Part shown: positions 1-9,648 of the stretch, one piece after another | Position numbering within the stretch: position 1 is the stretch's first letter | How the letters are laid out: each line of letters starts with the position of its first letter | Source: Xanthomonas sp. SI | Lineage (GTDB): Bacteria; Pseudomonadota; Gammaproteobacteria; Xanthomonadales; Xanthomonadaceae | Length of the DNA: 64,000 nucleotides | Reading direction: 5' to 3' | Assembly (NCBI RefSeq): GCF_014236855.1 | Contig: NZ_CP051261.1 | Coordinates: forward strand, 3,534,001 to 3,598,000 | Position numbers and translations under genes: made by a program | The notes under the pieces: model-generated | What the model saw: only the letters and a program-made list of their open reading frames with translations | The model's database searches: none | Told to the model about the DNA's origin: nothing

Positions 1-2392
1 TGTAGATGTCGTCCTTGATGACCTTGTCGAACAGCGCCACCGAGACCAGGCCGTTGTTGCCGTTGAAGTACAGGTCCCAGGCCAGGTCCAGGTTGGTGGC
101 GCGGCGCGGTTCCAGGCCGGCGTTGCCCTGCTGGATGGTGCAGAAATTTCCGCCCTGGCCGTCGTCGCCGCAGCTGGTGTTGGTGGCCTGGGCGATATTG
201 CTCGGCGTCGGCCGGCCCAGCGTGCGGCTGGCCGAGAAACGCAGGCGCTGGTCTTCGCTGAGCTTGAAGGTCGCGTTCAACGACGGCAGCAGGTTGTCGT
301 AGCCGCCGCCGGTCTTGCGCAAGTCGGCCGTATAGGTCTTGCCGCCGTCGGCGCTGAACGGGCTGAACGCATCGAAGCGGGTGTGGTCGTAACGCAGGCC
401 GCCGATCAGCAGCAGCCGCTCCCAGGCGTAGTGCGCCGAGACGTAAGCGTTGCTGATGTCCTCGACGTACTTGTAGTCGCTGGTGACGTTGTCGTTCGGG
501 TAGGCCGCGTTGTTGTCGCCCAGCGTTGGCGCCAGCTGCTCGCTCCACTTGCGGTTGTCGATCAACGGAAAGCCCGGCACGGTGCCCAGCAGGGTCGCGC
601 CCGGATAAAGATAATCGTTGAGCGTCGCGCTGGTCTTGTAGTAGTCGAAATCCACGTTCTGCCAGATGTTCAGGTGCCGGTACTCGGCGCCGGCGGCGAC
701 ACCGAAGCCGCGCGCATCGGCATCGATGTTGTGGGTGAAGTCCACCCGCAGGTTGTCGACGGTCTCCTGCGCCTGGCGCGGCGAGGTGTAGGCCTGCGCC
801 GGATTGAGCTTGAACGCCGAGCTGGTCAGCAGGCTCGGATCGGAGACGCCGATCGCGTTCGGAAAGCCATGGCTGTCGTTGGCGTAATCGACGAACAGGT
901 TGCTCGGATAGGCGCGCACGCCCCAGTAGACCTGGGTGTTGTCGAACGTCTCTTCGGTGTGGCCGGCGCGCAGGGTGAGCTTGGAGAGGTCGCCCACGTC
1001 CCAGCTGAAATGGGCGATGGCGCCGCGGTTGCTGCGGTCCCAGCGGTCGTGCCGGTTCTTGATGTAGATGCTGTTGATCTGGGTGGTGCCGCTGTCCTCG
1101 GTCTGGTCGCGGATCGGGAACTTGGCATTGGAGTACAGGTCGGTCTTGTTCATCGTCGAGTTCTCGTAGAACCGGTACGAGTACAGCAGCAGCGAAGCGT
1201 AGAAGGGCTGGTCCGACGGCTTCCACTCCAGCTTGGCCGAGCCGCCGAAGTTGGTGATGTAGTTGGTGTAGGTGCCGGTACTGAAGTTGCCCGGCGCGCG
1301 CAGGCCGTTCCAGCCGGTGGCCTCGCTGGGCTCGGTGGTGCCGTCGGTCAGGTATTTGCCGGCATCGTTGTAGTAGTAGTTCGATTCCACCCAGCGTTTG
1401 ATGCTGTTGCGCGAGCGCTGCTCGTAGCGCGCCACCGCCACGATGCCGAACTGCTGGTCGGCGCCGAACTGGTTGGAGAACACCGCCTTGGCACTCTTGC
1501 CGAAGTGGCCCAGGGTCTTGTGGTCGCCGCCGGCACTGCGGCCGACGTCGGTTTCGGCGGTGGAATAGATGCCGGCTAGATCGGCGAAAACGTACTTGCC
1601 GGACCGGTCGAACGCGCTGCGGCTGATGATGTCGATCACCCCGCCGATGGCATCGGGCGCCTGCTCGGCGCTGAAGCTCTTGTAGATGTCGGTGCGGGTG
1701 CCGACGTCGCTGGGAATCAGCTGCAGGTTGTTCATGCGCTCGCCGGAGCCGCTGGCGCCCACGCTGGCGATCGCGATGCCGTCGATGGTCGTGTAGTTGA
1801 GGTTGGCCTGCACGCCGCGCACGGTCACGTAGCGCGGCTCGCCCGCGTCCTCCACCGCGCTCAGGCCGGGCGCGGCCATCAGGCTCTCGGCCAGCGTCTC
1901 GTCGCCGTAGCTATCCATCTCGTCGTAGATCACCGAGTCCCGGATCATCGGCGAGGTCTTCTTCTGCTCGATCACCTCGTGCGCGGCGATCACCTTCACC
2001 GCATCCAGGGTGGGGGCGACCCTGCCCTCGTCCTCGCGCGGCGGCGGCGCGGCCGGCTTGGGTTCGCTGCGCGCCGGGGTCGGATCGATGGCGATGACGT
2101 TGCCGTCCACCACCGCATAGGTCAGGCCGGTACCGGCCAGCAGTGCATCCAGCGCCTGCTTGACGGTGGCGCCCGCCGGCACCGCGCCGCCCATGCGCGC
2201 CGTGCCGGCCGGCGAATACAGGAACTGCACGCCCGAGTTGCGCGAGAGCTGTTCCAGCGCGCGGCCCAACGGCTGCGCGGCGATCGGCACGGTGACCCGC
2301 ACTTCCAGCCCATCCGGTGTCGCCGCGCGCGCCTGGGCGAGCAGACAGGGTGACAGGGCGAGGACCATCGACAGGTAGAGCTGCTTCCGCAT
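1..2392 (-). CDS. TonB-dependent receptor with N-terminal STN signalling domain (3' end off window)
   Basis: An outer-membrane active-transport receptor; the frame is open from the ATG at 2392 to the left edge (797 codons), so the last part of the barrel is missing. A signal peptide covers about residues 1-24. An STN (secretin/TonB short N-terminal) domain at about 28-98 is the signalling domain that contacts FecR. The plug domain begins near residue 140 (TVRGVQANLNYTTIDG, then EQAPDAIGGVIDIISR). The rest is barrel sequence rich in aromatic/Asn-Gly strands, closest in style to the TonB-Xanth-Caul class. It follows fecR and a sigma gene on the same strand, as in a cell-surface signalling system. 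The substrate is unknown; the fucosidase gene upstream suggests a glycan-derived ligand, which is inference. Confidence 0.93.
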   Translation of the reverse strand, partial: MRKQLYLSMVLALSPCLLAQARAATPDGLEVRVTVPIAAQPLGRALEQLSRNSGVQFLYSPAGTARMGGAVPAGATVKQALDALLAGTGLTYAVVDGNVIAIDPTPARSEPKPAAPPPREDEGRVAPTLDAVKVIAAHEVIEQKKTSPMIRDSVIYDEMDSYGDETLAESLMAAPGLSAVEDAGEPRYVTVRGVQANLNYTTIDGIAIASVGASGSGERMNNLQLIPSDVGTRTDIYKSFSAEQAPDAIGGVIDIISRSAFDRSGKYVFADLAGIYSTAETDVGRSAGGDHKTLGHFGKSAKAVFSNQFGADQQFGIVAVARYEQRSRNSIKRWVESNYYYNDAGKYLTDGTTEPSEATGWNGLRAPGNFSTGTYTNYITNFGGSAKLEWKPSDQPFYASLLLYSYRFYENSTMNKTDLYSNAKFPIRDQTEDSGTTQINSIYIKNRHDRWDRSNRGAIAHFSWDVGDLSKLTLRAGHTEETFDNTQVYWGVRAYPSNLFVDYANDSHGFPNAIGVSDPSLLTSSAFKLNPAQAYTSPRQAQETVDNLRVDFTHNIDADARGFGVAAGAEYRHLNIWQNVDFDYYKTSATLNDYLYPGATLLGTVPGFPLIDNRKWSEQLAPTLGDNNAAYPNDNVTSDYKYVEDISNAYVSAHYAWERLLLIGGLRYDHTRFDAFSPFSADGGKTYTADLRKTGGGYDNLLPSLNATFKLSEDQRLRFSASRTLGRPTPSNIAQATNTSCGDDGQGGNFCTIQQGNAGLEPRRATNLDLAWDLYFNGNNGLVSVALFDKVIKDDIY

Positions 2393-2492
2393 TGCGGTTC
2401 CTTGGAGGAGAGAGGACGGCGGGCCCACGTCGCGGATCGACGGCGGCTTCTCCTAAGAAAGAGCGGGAAAACGCGGAAGTGGAGAACGCGGA

Positions 2493-2513
2493 TTCGATGA
2501 ATTTTTTTTGACA
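2493..2513 (-). promoter_or_regulatory. Candidate promoter element upstream of TonB receptor 1
   Basis: On the minus strand this reads TGTC-N8-TTCATCGAA, with N8 all A. It lies between fecR and the receptor gene, about 100 bp before the receptor ATG. The same 21-bp pattern, with identical spacing, occurs at 56435-56455 before the second receptor. The shared position suggests a promoter or activator site for receptor genes; its use by the linked ECF sigma factors is inference. Confidence 0.55.
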
Positions 2514-2531
2514 GCGCCCGTGCGCTCGCGC

Positions 2532-3569
2532 TCAGCGGCTGGAGACCCGTACCGTGTCGCCATCGCGGCGCACCGCCAAGCGCGCATCGCGCTGCAGGAA
2601 GGCCTGCAGCGCCGCGACCCGGTGCGCGTCCAGGCTGCCGGACAGGCGCACCGATGCGGCCGCCGCGTCCTCGACCACCACCTGCACCGTGTTGTGGCGA
2701 TTGAACGCTGCCGCGACTTCGTCCAGGCGTTCGTCGAGGAAGGAGACCTTGCGCTGCTGCCAGTCCAGCAGCATCGAGGCCGGCATGTCGAGCCGCTGCA
2801 CCGCGCCGCTGCCTTGATCGACCAGCACCACCCGGCCGGCGTCCAGCTGCGCCAGGCGCCGCGCATCGGCGTCGCTGCGCCAGACCTCCACCTCGCCGGA
2901 CATCACCCCGATGCGGGTGCCCTGCAAGCGCCGCGACACATCGAACACGGTACCGATATCGCGGATCTGCAGGCCGTCCACCTGTACCAGGAACGGTCGC
3001 CGATCCGCGGCGATGTCGAAGGTGGCTTCGCCCTGCAGCAACTCCACGCGCCGCGCCAGCCAGCCCATGCGCACACGCACGACGCTGTCCGCGTTGAGAC
3101 GCAGCTGGGTGCCGTCGGCAAGCCTGAGGTCGCGCAACTGTCCGTGTCCGGCCGTCAGCAGCAGCGTCTGCGACTGCAGGTGCAGCAGTCCGAAACCCAG
3201 CCCCAGCGCGATGCAGGCCGCTGCGGCCGCCAGCGTCCAGCCACGGCGCGCGCGGCGCACGCGCGGTGCCTGCGTGCGCGGCGTGCTGGCAAACAACGGC
3301 ACCACCTTGGCCAGGGTGCCGTGCGCACCGTGCGCTGCGCGACCGGCAGCCACCACCTGCTGCTGCGCCATCCCCATCGCGGCGCCCACCTGGCGATGCA
3401 GGTGCAAGGCATGCAGGTATTCGCGCACGTGCTCGGGCGAACGCTGCATCCAGTCCAGGAACGCCAGGCGCTGCGGTTCGCTCAGTGGCGCCTCGCGGTT
3501 GAGCAGGAACCAGCGGGCCGCCTGCTCGGCCACGGTCCCGTCCACGGCTGGCGGCTCCTGCCGGTTCAC
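2532..3569 (-). CDS. FecR-type anti-sigma regulator
   Basis: An inner-membrane sensor that passes a signal from the STN domain of the receptor to an ECF sigma factor. I chose the GTG at 3569 (VNRQEPP) because it overlaps the sigma stop as GTGA and has a GGAGG ribosome site 6-7 bases upstream; this gives 345 residues. An N-terminal DUF4880-like helical segment (about 10-60, EQAARWFLLNREAPLSEPQRLAFLDWMQ) is followed by one membrane segment near 115-130. The periplasmic FecR domain contains RLADGTQLRLNADSVVRV and the FDIAADRRPFLVQVDG motif. A C-terminal region resembling an STN/secretin fold (YSSFLDERL-like, about 255-340) ends the protein. It sits between the sigma gene and the receptor. Confidence 0.93.
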   Translation of the reverse strand: MNRQEPPAVDGTVAEQAARWFLLNREAPLSEPQRLAFLDWMQRSPEHVREYLHALHLHRQVGAAMGMAQQQVVAAGRAAHGAHGTLAKVVPLFASTPRTQAPRVRRARRGWTLAAAAACIALGLGFGLLHLQSQTLLLTAGHGQLRDLRLADGTQLRLNADSVVRVRMGWLARRVELLQGEATFDIAADRRPFLVQVDGLQIRDIGTVFDVSRRLQGTRIGVMSGEVEVWRSDADARRLAQLDAGRVVLVDQGSGAVQRLDMPASMLLDWQQRKVSFLDERLDEVAAAFNRHNTVQVVVEDAAAASVRLSGSLDAHRVAALQAFLQRDARLAVRRDGDTVRVSSR

Positions 3570-4177
3570 GCGTCCTCCCTGGCGCGCAGCGCCTTGCGGC
3601 AGGCGTCCAGGCCCTTGCCGATGTGCTTGCGCACCATGTGCACGGACACGTCCAGCTGCGCACCGATCTGCGGGCACTCCAGGCCATCGCGATAGTGCAG
3701 TTCCATCATCCGCTGCGTGGCCGGCGGCAGCTGCGCGATGGCCCTGCGGATATCGCTCCAGCGCTGCCTGCTTTCGAACGCGCCCTCCACATCCTCTTCG
3801 CTCTTCAGGACTTCGGCCAACAGCTCGACATCCTCCAGCGGCGGCAGCGCAGAGCGCGAGCGCGCATGCTCGCGGGCCAGGTTGGCCGCCACGGTGTACA
3901 GATACGCCTCGGGATTGGCGACGGCCTCGGCGTTATCGCCGGTGGTGCGCAGCAGGCGCAGGTAGACCTCCTGCGCCAGGTCCTCGGCATCCTCGGCATG
4001 CGAGCCGCGGCGAAGGAAGAAGCCGCGCAGCAGGCGATGCCGCAGCTGGTAGCTCTTCTCCCAGATCCTGACGCTGCTCACGCTGATCGGCCGCACCACA
4101 TGGAAACGTTCGATCTTCGCGCGACAAGATGACATCGCGGTTGCATCGCAGCGCTGCCGTACGGCGCCGCCGCTCAT
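3566..4177 (-). CDS. ECF (FecI-like) RNA polymerase sigma factor
   Basis: An extracytoplasmic-function sigma factor of the FecI type, predicted to transcribe the neighbouring receptor gene when FecR relays a signal. Region 2 is visible as HRLLRGFFLRRG...DAEDLAQEVYLRLLR with PEAYLYTVAANLAREHAR. Region 4 is LPPATQRMMELHYRDGLECPQIGAQLDVSVHMVRKHIGKGL, with the helix-turn-helix. The ATG at 4177 gives 203 residues, but the first ~30 have no counterpart in the second sigma gene of this window (54610). An in-frame GTG at 4081 would start the protein in the equivalent place and may be the true start. The gene overlaps fecR by 4 bp (GTGA). Confidence 0.92.
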   Translation of the reverse strand: MSGGAVRQRCDATAMSSCRAKIERFHVVRPISVSSVRIWEKSYQLRHRLLRGFFLRRGSHAEDAEDLAQEVYLRLLRTTGDNAEAVANPEAYLYTVAANLAREHARSRSALPPLEDVELLAEVLKSEEDVEGAFESRQRWSDIRRAIAQLPPATQRMMELHYRDGLECPQIGAQLDVSVHMVRKHIGKGLDACRKALRAREDA

Positions 4178-4234
4178 GGTCGGTCCCGTGACACGGCCTT
4201 CGCGTCATGAATCAGGGCGTCGCCCCGGCGATGC

Positions 4235-4269
4235 GCGCTCCCCCACCGCGCATGGCGGTGAGGGAGCGC
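4235..4269 (-). terminator. Strong hairpin after the fucosidase gene
   Basis: A 15-bp stem (GCGCTCCCCCACCGC against GCGGTGAGGGAGCGC, one mismatch) with a 5-nt loop lies just past the fucosidase stop and 58 bp before the sigma start. No U-rich tract follows on the minus strand, so it may be a weak terminator, an mRNA-stabilising structure or a processing site. Confidence 0.5.
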
Positions 4270-4275
4270 AAGCCC

Positions 4276-6204
4276 TCATCGCAAGCGCGAGAATGCACCG
4301 ATACCGGCGATCGCCAGCCGCTCGGCGGGCAGCGCCGTTTCGGCGAACGACAGCCGCAGGTAGCGGATCTGGCGGACCTCGGGGAAATTCAGCCGCTGGG
4401 TCGAGAGCGCATAGGCGATATTGGCCAACTCGCCGCCACCGGCCGGCTGCCAGTTCTTGCCGTCTTCACTGCTTTCGGCGCGATAGCCCTTTGGCGGCGC
4501 CGCGCCCTTCATCACCGCGCGCGAGGGGGTGAGGCTGAAGCCAGCGACCTGGCGCAGCGCGCCGAGGTCGATGGTCACCTGTACGGGATGGCCCGGCTTG
4601 GGAGCGGGTACGCTCCAGATCGTGCCGGCATCGTCGTCGAGCAACTTCTCCGCCCCTGGCGCACTGGCCTCGACGATGCGCCAACCCGCGGTGGACAGCA
4701 CGTCCGGCGCGTTCGCCGTCGGCCGCGCGACCGCAACTGGCGCAACCGCGCGGAACAATGCGAATTCGCTGATCGCCGGGCAGACCGGCGCATCGAGCAC
4801 GAGCAGACGCACGCGGCGCGCGGCGACCGGGTGCTCGAGTCGCAGGATCCGCTGTGCCCCGATGCATTGCGCTTCGGCCAAGCGCTGCCATTGCCCATCG
4901 ACCTCGGCTTCGATTGCGAAGCGGGTGACGCGTACGCCCAGCGGCAGGTATTCGCGCAGCCGGATCAGGTCGAAGCTGTGCACCGCCGACAGTTCCAGCG
5001 TCAGCGTCGGCGTAGTGACGCCGTCCGGCGTAGACCAGTAGCTGTCCGCCTGGCGGTCTAGCACGCGCGCCGGCTCGAATCCCTTGCCCCGCGACGCGCT
5101 GGCGCTGGCCTTGGCGCCCTTGGCCAGATCGATGGCGAAGCTGGCGCGGATCGCGTCGCCGAAGCTCTGCAGCACCGCCACGTCGTGGTCGGCGATGCGA
5201 CCGCGCCGGTCCGGCGGAAGATTGAGGTTCATGTTGGTGCCGCGCGCGACCGAGGTGTCGAAATAGCGCACCAGGTTTTCCGGGCTGCGCACCTTGCCGT
5301 CTTCATCGGCATGGTAGAACCAGCCCGGGCGGATCGAGGTGTTGGTTTCGGCCGGCCACCACAGCGCCGCCCCGCGCACGCCGGCATTGCCGTTTTCCTG
5401 GGTGTAGGGGGCATTGGGCATGGTCGGCCAGCACGGATCGCCAGCGACGCCATCCTCGTTGCCGACCCAACGGATATCGGCGCCGAGCGGATCGAAGGTG
5501 CAGGCCATCGGCTGGTGCTGGTGGACCAGCTCGATCATCCGCGGCCAGTCGTAGTAAGCGGGCGCATCGAGCTTGCGCGTTTCGCGCGCTCCACCGTAGT
5601 AGCCGTCGCCGCCATTGGCGCCGTCGAACCAGAACTCGAACAAGTCGCCATAGCCCGTGCACAGTTCGACGATCTGCTTGCGGAAATAGTCGAGATAGCC
5701 GGGACGACCGTACTCCGCGTGGTTGCGATCCCACGGCGACAGGTAGATGCCGAAGGCCATGCCCGCGCGCCGGCATGCCGCCGCCATTTCGCCGACGATG
5801 TCGCCCTTGCCGTTCTTGTAGGGCGAATTACGAATGCAATGCTCGGTCAGGCGGGTCGGCCAGAGGCAGAACCCGTCGTGATGCTTGGCGGTGAAGATGA
5901 TCCCTTTCAGATTGCCGGCCTTGGCAGCGGCGACGATCTGGTCGGCGGAGAAATCGCTGGGATCGAACTTGCGCGGATCTTCGTCGCCGTAGCCCCATTC
6001 CTTGTCGGTAAAGGTGTTCATCGCAAAATGCACGAAGGCGTATTGCTCCCACCGATGCCACCGCAGCTGGCGCGCGCTGGGCACGGCGCCCCACGGTGCC
6101 GGCCCCTTCGGGCGCGGCGCAGCCGCGATCTGGGCGGCGGATGCGCTGAAACCCGCGGCGACGGCCACGACACCCGTGGCAAGAAAGGTACGACGATCGA
6201 TCAT
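4276..6204 (-). CDS. Alpha-L-fucosidase, GH29, Tat-exported
   Basis: A 642-residue glycosidase that removes alpha-L-fucose from glycans. The start at 6204 is preceded by GGAGG. The N-terminus DRRTFLATG followed by a hydrophobic alanine-rich stretch is a twin-arginine signal, so the enzyme should fold in the cytoplasm and act in the periplasm. The GH29 domain runs from about residue 40 to 390 ([42 protein letters not shown]). Asp194 in [11 protein letters not shown] is in the position of the GH29 nucleophile. Two discoidin-like (F5/8 type C) modules follow, one at about 410-500 with [21 protein letters not shown]. It lies 98 bp upstream of the ECF sigma gene on the same strand, so transport of fucosylated glycan is a plausible linked function. 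Confidence 0.93.
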   Translation of the reverse strand: MIDRRTFLATGVVAVAAGFSASAAQIAAAPRPKGPAPWGAVPSARQLRWHRWEQYAFVHFAMNTFTDKEWGYGDEDPRKFDPSDFSADQIVAAAKAGNLKGIIFTAKHHDGFCLWPTRLTEHCIRNSPYKNGKGDIVGEMAAACRRAGMAFGIYLSPWDRNHAEYGRPGYLDYFRKQIVELCTGYGDLFEFWFDGANGGDGYYGGARETRKLDAPAYYDWPRMIELVHQHQPMACTFDPLGADIRWVGNEDGVAGDPCWPTMPNAPYTQENGNAGVRGAALWWPAETNTSIRPGWFYHADEDGKVRSPENLVRYFDTSVARGTNMNLNLPPDRRGRIADHDVAVLQSFGDAIRASFAIDLAKGAKASASASRGKGFEPARVLDRQADSYWSTPDGVTTPTLTLELSAVHSFDLIRLREYLPLGVRVTRFAIEAEVDGQWQRLAEAQCIGAQRILRLEHPVAARRVRLLVLDAPVCPAISEFALFRAVAPVAVARPTANAPDVLSTAGWRIVEASAPGAEKLLDDDAGTIWSVPAPKPGHPVQVTIDLGALRQVAGFSLTPSRAVMKGAAPPKGYRAESSEDGKNWQPAGGGELANIAYALSTQRLNFPEVRQIRYLRLSFAETALPAERLAIAGIGAFSRLR

Positions 6205-6652
6205 TGGCGCCTCCGACTCTATACAAGCCCGGATCTTAGCTTTTCCAACGGCGCAAGAGTCCTCCCCCCGAAGCTGCGGACAGTCGTGCAATGGGGAGAA
6301 TGTAAATCCGTGTAGCGATCCTTCGCCGCATGCATGTGGATTGACTGCACGCTGTCGCCGATCCCTGCTTCCACGGACACTTGCAGCTGACGCCCAGACG
6401 ACTCGACCGTACTTGGCATGGACTCGGCATTGCACGTGCTGCAAACCGACCGGACATTCCTTGCCTCCCGATTGGCTTCCTGCAACTGTCCATGGAAACG
6501 GGGAGACACCCGGAGTTCCACAGTGGATCGGCAGGCGACGCGTCGGGCCATGGAGCCAGGCTGAAGCCGCGCCACCCTGTCCTTTGCTGGCTGCACACGT
6601 CCATACTTGCCCACAGCCAGCCAACCTGAAATTCCTTAAACCATTGAATCAG
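6205..6652. other. Divergent intergenic region, fucosidase / mutS
   Basis: 448 bp between the divergent fucosidase and mutS genes. I find no convincing gene, RNA or terminator here. Frames open in this stretch only continue as GC-rich shadows of mutS or of the fucosidase. It presumably carries both promoters. Confidence 0.5.
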
Positions 6653-9265
6653 ATGCAAAATCGAGAAAAAACCCAATCTCCTGGAAGCGCCGCGGAACAC
6701 ACCCCGCTGATGAAGCAGTTCTTCGCCGCCAAGTCCGAGTACCCGGAACTGCTGCTGTTCTTCCGCATGGGCGATTTCTACGAGCTGTTCTACGACGACG
6801 CGCGCAAGGCGGCGCGGCTGCTGGACATCACCCTGACCCAGCGCGGCAGCTCCGGTGGCGCGCCGATCCCGATGGCCGGGGTGCCGGTGCATGCCTACGA
6901 GGGCTATCTGGCGCGGCTGGTGGCGCTGGGCGAGTCGGTGGCGATCTGCGAGCAGATCGGCGATCCGGCGCTGGCCAAGGGCCTGGTCGAGCGCAAGGTG
7001 GTGCGCGTGGTCACCCCGGGCACGGTCACCGACGAGGCGCTGCTCGACGAGCGCCGCGACACCTTGCTGATGGCGATCGCGCGCAACAAGCACGGCTACG
7101 GCCTGGCCTGGGCCGATCTGGCCGGCGGCCGCTTCCTGGTCAACGAGGTCGATAGCGAGGACGCGCTGGAAGCGGAGCTGGCGCGGCTGGAGCCGGCCGA
7201 GCTGCTGGTGCCCGACGAGGACCAGTGGCCGGAATTCCTGCGCGAGCGCCGCGGCGTGCGCCGCCGCGCGCCGTGGCTGTTCGACGCCGACAGCGGCCGC
7301 CGACAGCTGCTGAACTTCTTCCAGCTGCACGATCTCAGCGGCTTCGGCATCGACGACAAGCCACGCGCCACCGCCGCCGCCGGCGCCCTGCTCGGCTACG
7401 TGGAGGAGACGCAAAAGCAGCGCCTGCCGCACCTGACCGCGATCGCGATGGAAACCGCGGCCGAGGCGATCGCGATGAACGCCGCCACACGCCGCCACCT
7501 GGAGCTGGACACGCGCGTGGATGGCGATACCCGCAACACATTGCTCGGCGTGCTCGACAGCACGGTCACGCCGATGGGCGGGCGCCTGCTGCGGCGCTGG
7601 CTGCACCGCCCGCTGCGCCTGCGCGAGGTGCTGGTGCAGCGCCATCATGCGGTCGGCACGCTGATCGACCGCGGCGCCGATGCCGACCTGCGCGACGCGT
7701 TCCGCGCGCTCGGCGACATCGAACGCATCCTCACCCGCGTCGCGCTGCGCTCGGCGCGCCCGCGCGACTTCTCCACGCTGCGCGACGGCCTGGGCCTGCT
7801 GCCGGCGGTACGCACGATCCTGGCGCCGCTGGATTCGCCGCGGCTGGCCGCGCTGGCCACGGAACTGGGCCAGCACGACGAGATCGCGCACCTGCTGGCC
7901 TCGGCGATCGCCGAGCAGCCGCCGCTCAAGCTCAGCGACGGCGGCGTCATCGCCGCCGACTACGACGCCGAGCTGGACGAACTGCGCCGGCTCAGCACCC
8001 ACGCCGACCAGTTCCTGATCGACCTGGAAGCGCGCGAGCGCGCCAGCAGCGGCATCGCCACGCTGAAGGTCGGCTACAACCGCGTGCACGGCTACTACAT
8101 CGAGATCAGCAAGGGCCAGGCGGAAAAGGCGCCGGTGCACTACACGCGGCGACAGACGCTGACCAATGCCGAGCGCTACATCACCGAGGAACTGAAGAAC
8201 TTCGAGGACAAGGTGCTGTCGGCGCGCGAGCGCTCGCTGTCGCGCGAGAAGCTGCTGTACGAAGCCTTGCTGGACACGCTGGGCGATCGCCTGGAGCCGC
8301 TCAAGCGCGCCGCCGCCGCGCTCAGCGAACTGGACGTGCTGGCCGGCTTCGCCGAACGCGCGCAGGCGCTGGACTGGGCGCAGCCGGAACTGGAGACCGC
8401 GCCGTGCCTGCGCATCGAACGCGGCCGCCATCCGGTGGTGGAAGCGGTGCGCGAGCAGCCGTTCGAACCCAACGACCTGGACCTGCATCCGGACCGGCGC
8501 ATGCTGGTCATCACCGGCCCGAACATGGGCGGTAAATCCACCTACATGCGCCAGAACGCGTTGATCGTGCTGCTGGCGCACATCGGCAGCTACGTGCCGG
8601 CGACGCGTGCGGTGATCGGCCCGATCGACCGCATCCTGACCCGCATCGGCGCCGGCGACGACCTGGCGCGCGGCCAGTCCACCTTCATGGTCGAGATGGC
8701 CGAGACCAGCTACATCCTGCACCACGCCAGTGCGCAGTCGCTGGTGCTGATGGACGAGATCGGCCGCGGCACCTCGACCTACGACGGCCTGGCCCTGGCC
8801 GACGCGGTGGCGCGCCATTTGGCCCACCACAACCGCTGCTACACCCTGTTCGCCACGCACTATTTCGAGCTCACTGCGCTGGCCGACGAATCGGTCGAAG
8901 GCGGCGCCAGCGGCATCGCCAACGTGCACCTGGACGCGGTCGAGCACGGCGACAAACTGGTGTTCATGCACGCGGTCAAGGACGGCCCGGCCAATCGCAG
9001 TTTCGGCCTGCAGGTGGCGGCGCTGGCCGGCCTGCCGAAAGCCACCGTCGCGCAGGCGCGGCGGCGGCTGGCGGAGCTGGAGCAACGCGGCGGCGAGAGC
9101 CACGCCTCGCAGATGGCACCGCAGGCGCTGGACGCGCCGCAGCAGTTCGGCCTGTTCGCGGCCGCCTCGTCGGCGGCGCAGGACGCGCTGGCCGCGCTGG
9201 ACCCGGACGAACTGACGCCCAAGCAGGCGCTGGAAGCCTTGTACCGGCTCAAGTCGCTGCTGTAG
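6653..9265 (+). CDS. mutS: DNA mismatch repair protein MutS
   Basis: Recognises base mismatches and small loops and starts methyl-independent or MutL-dependent repair; an 870-residue protein of normal length. The mismatch-reading Phe-X-Glu motif is F42-Y43-E44 in [10 protein letters not shown]. The connector, lever and clamp regions follow. The C-terminal ATPase has Walker [10 protein letters not shown] at about 622-630 and the Walker B/signature region [20 protein letters not shown], with the [10 protein letters not shown] switch nearby. The ATG at 6653 has a poor ribosome site. An internal Met at [14 protein letters not shown] could also serve, but the upstream residues ([10 protein letters not shown]) look conserved, so the longer form is preferred. 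The frame is also open upstream, but that sequence is antisense to the fucosidase N-terminus. Confidence 0.97.
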   Translation: MQNREKTQSPGSAAEHTPLMKQFFAAKSEYPELLLFFRMGDFYELFYDDARKAARLLDITLTQRGSSGGAPIPMAGVPVHAYEGYLARLVALGESVAICEQIGDPALAKGLVERKVVRVVTPGTVTDEALLDERRDTLLMAIARNKHGYGLAWADLAGGRFLVNEVDSEDALEAELARLEPAELLVPDEDQWPEFLRERRGVRRRAPWLFDADSGRRQLLNFFQLHDLSGFGIDDKPRATAAAGALLGYVEETQKQRLPHLTAIAMETAAEAIAMNAATRRHLELDTRVDGDTRNTLLGVLDSTVTPMGGRLLRRWLHRPLRLREVLVQRHHAVGTLIDRGADADLRDAFRALGDIERILTRVALRSARPRDFSTLRDGLGLLPAVRTILAPLDSPRLAALATELGQHDEIAHLLASAIAEQPPLKLSDGGVIAADYDAELDELRRLSTHADQFLIDLEARERASSGIATLKVGYNRVHGYYIEISKGQAEKAPVHYTRRQTLTNAERYITEELKNFEDKVLSARERSLSREKLLYEALLDTLGDRLEPLKRAAAALSELDVLAGFAERAQALDWAQPELETAPCLRIERGRHPVVEAVREQPFEPNDLDLHPDRRMLVITGPNMGGKSTYMRQNALIVLLAHIGSYVPATRAVIGPIDRILTRIGAGDDLARGQSTFMVEMAETSYILHHASAQSLVLMDEIGRGTSTYDGLALADAVARHLAHHNRCYTLFATHYFELTALADESVEGGASGIANVHLDAVEHGDKLVFMHAVKDGPANRSFGLQVAALAGLPKATVAQARRRLAELEQRGGESHASQMAPQALDAPQQFGLFAAASSAAQDALAALDPDELTPKQALEALYRLKSLL

Positions 9266-9281
9266 CGCAGTGCGGCTTCAG

Positions 9282-9608
9282 CCCCCTCTCCCGTCGGGAG
9301 AGGGGTTGGGGTGAGGGTACGGCGCGAAGCGTCTCGCGGTGTTGGGTGCACGAGGCTGCGCCCCGGACCCTCATCCGCCCCTGCGGGGCACCTTCTCCCG
9401 ACGGGAGAAGGAACAGCAGCTAGCCCCTCTCCCACCGGGAGAGGGGTTGGGGTGAGGGTACGGCGCAAAGCGACTCGCGGAGTTTGGGTGCACGAGGCTG
9501 CGCCCGTACCCTCATCCGCCCCTGCGGGGCACCTTCTCCCGAGGGGAGAAGGGAACAGCCGCTTTAGCCCCTCTCCCGCCGGGAGAGGGGTTGGCGTGAG
9601 GGTACGGC
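9282..9608. repeat. Intergenic palindromic repeat array, ~142-bp unit, 2.3 copies
   Basis: Unit starts are at about 9282, 9423 and 9567. Each full unit contains two palindromes, CCCCTCTCCC-N3-GGGAGAGGGG and CCTTCTCCCGACGGGAGAAGG, joined by near-identical spacers (GGGTGCACGAGGCTGCG; CCCTCATCCGCCCCTGCGG). The third unit is truncated. The same family occurs at 21598-21869. It fills the gap between the convergent mutS and GST genes and may act in transcription termination. Confidence 0.9.
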
Positions 9609-9648
9609 GGCGCAGCACGCACAACCGCCGGCGAATCGCGTCCGCTCG

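Noticed and set aside
6236..9103. A 955-codon open frame antisense to mutS
   Set aside because: The predicted protein is a low-complexity Arg/Ala/Gln/Val string with no known domain; it is a GC-rich shadow of a certain gene.
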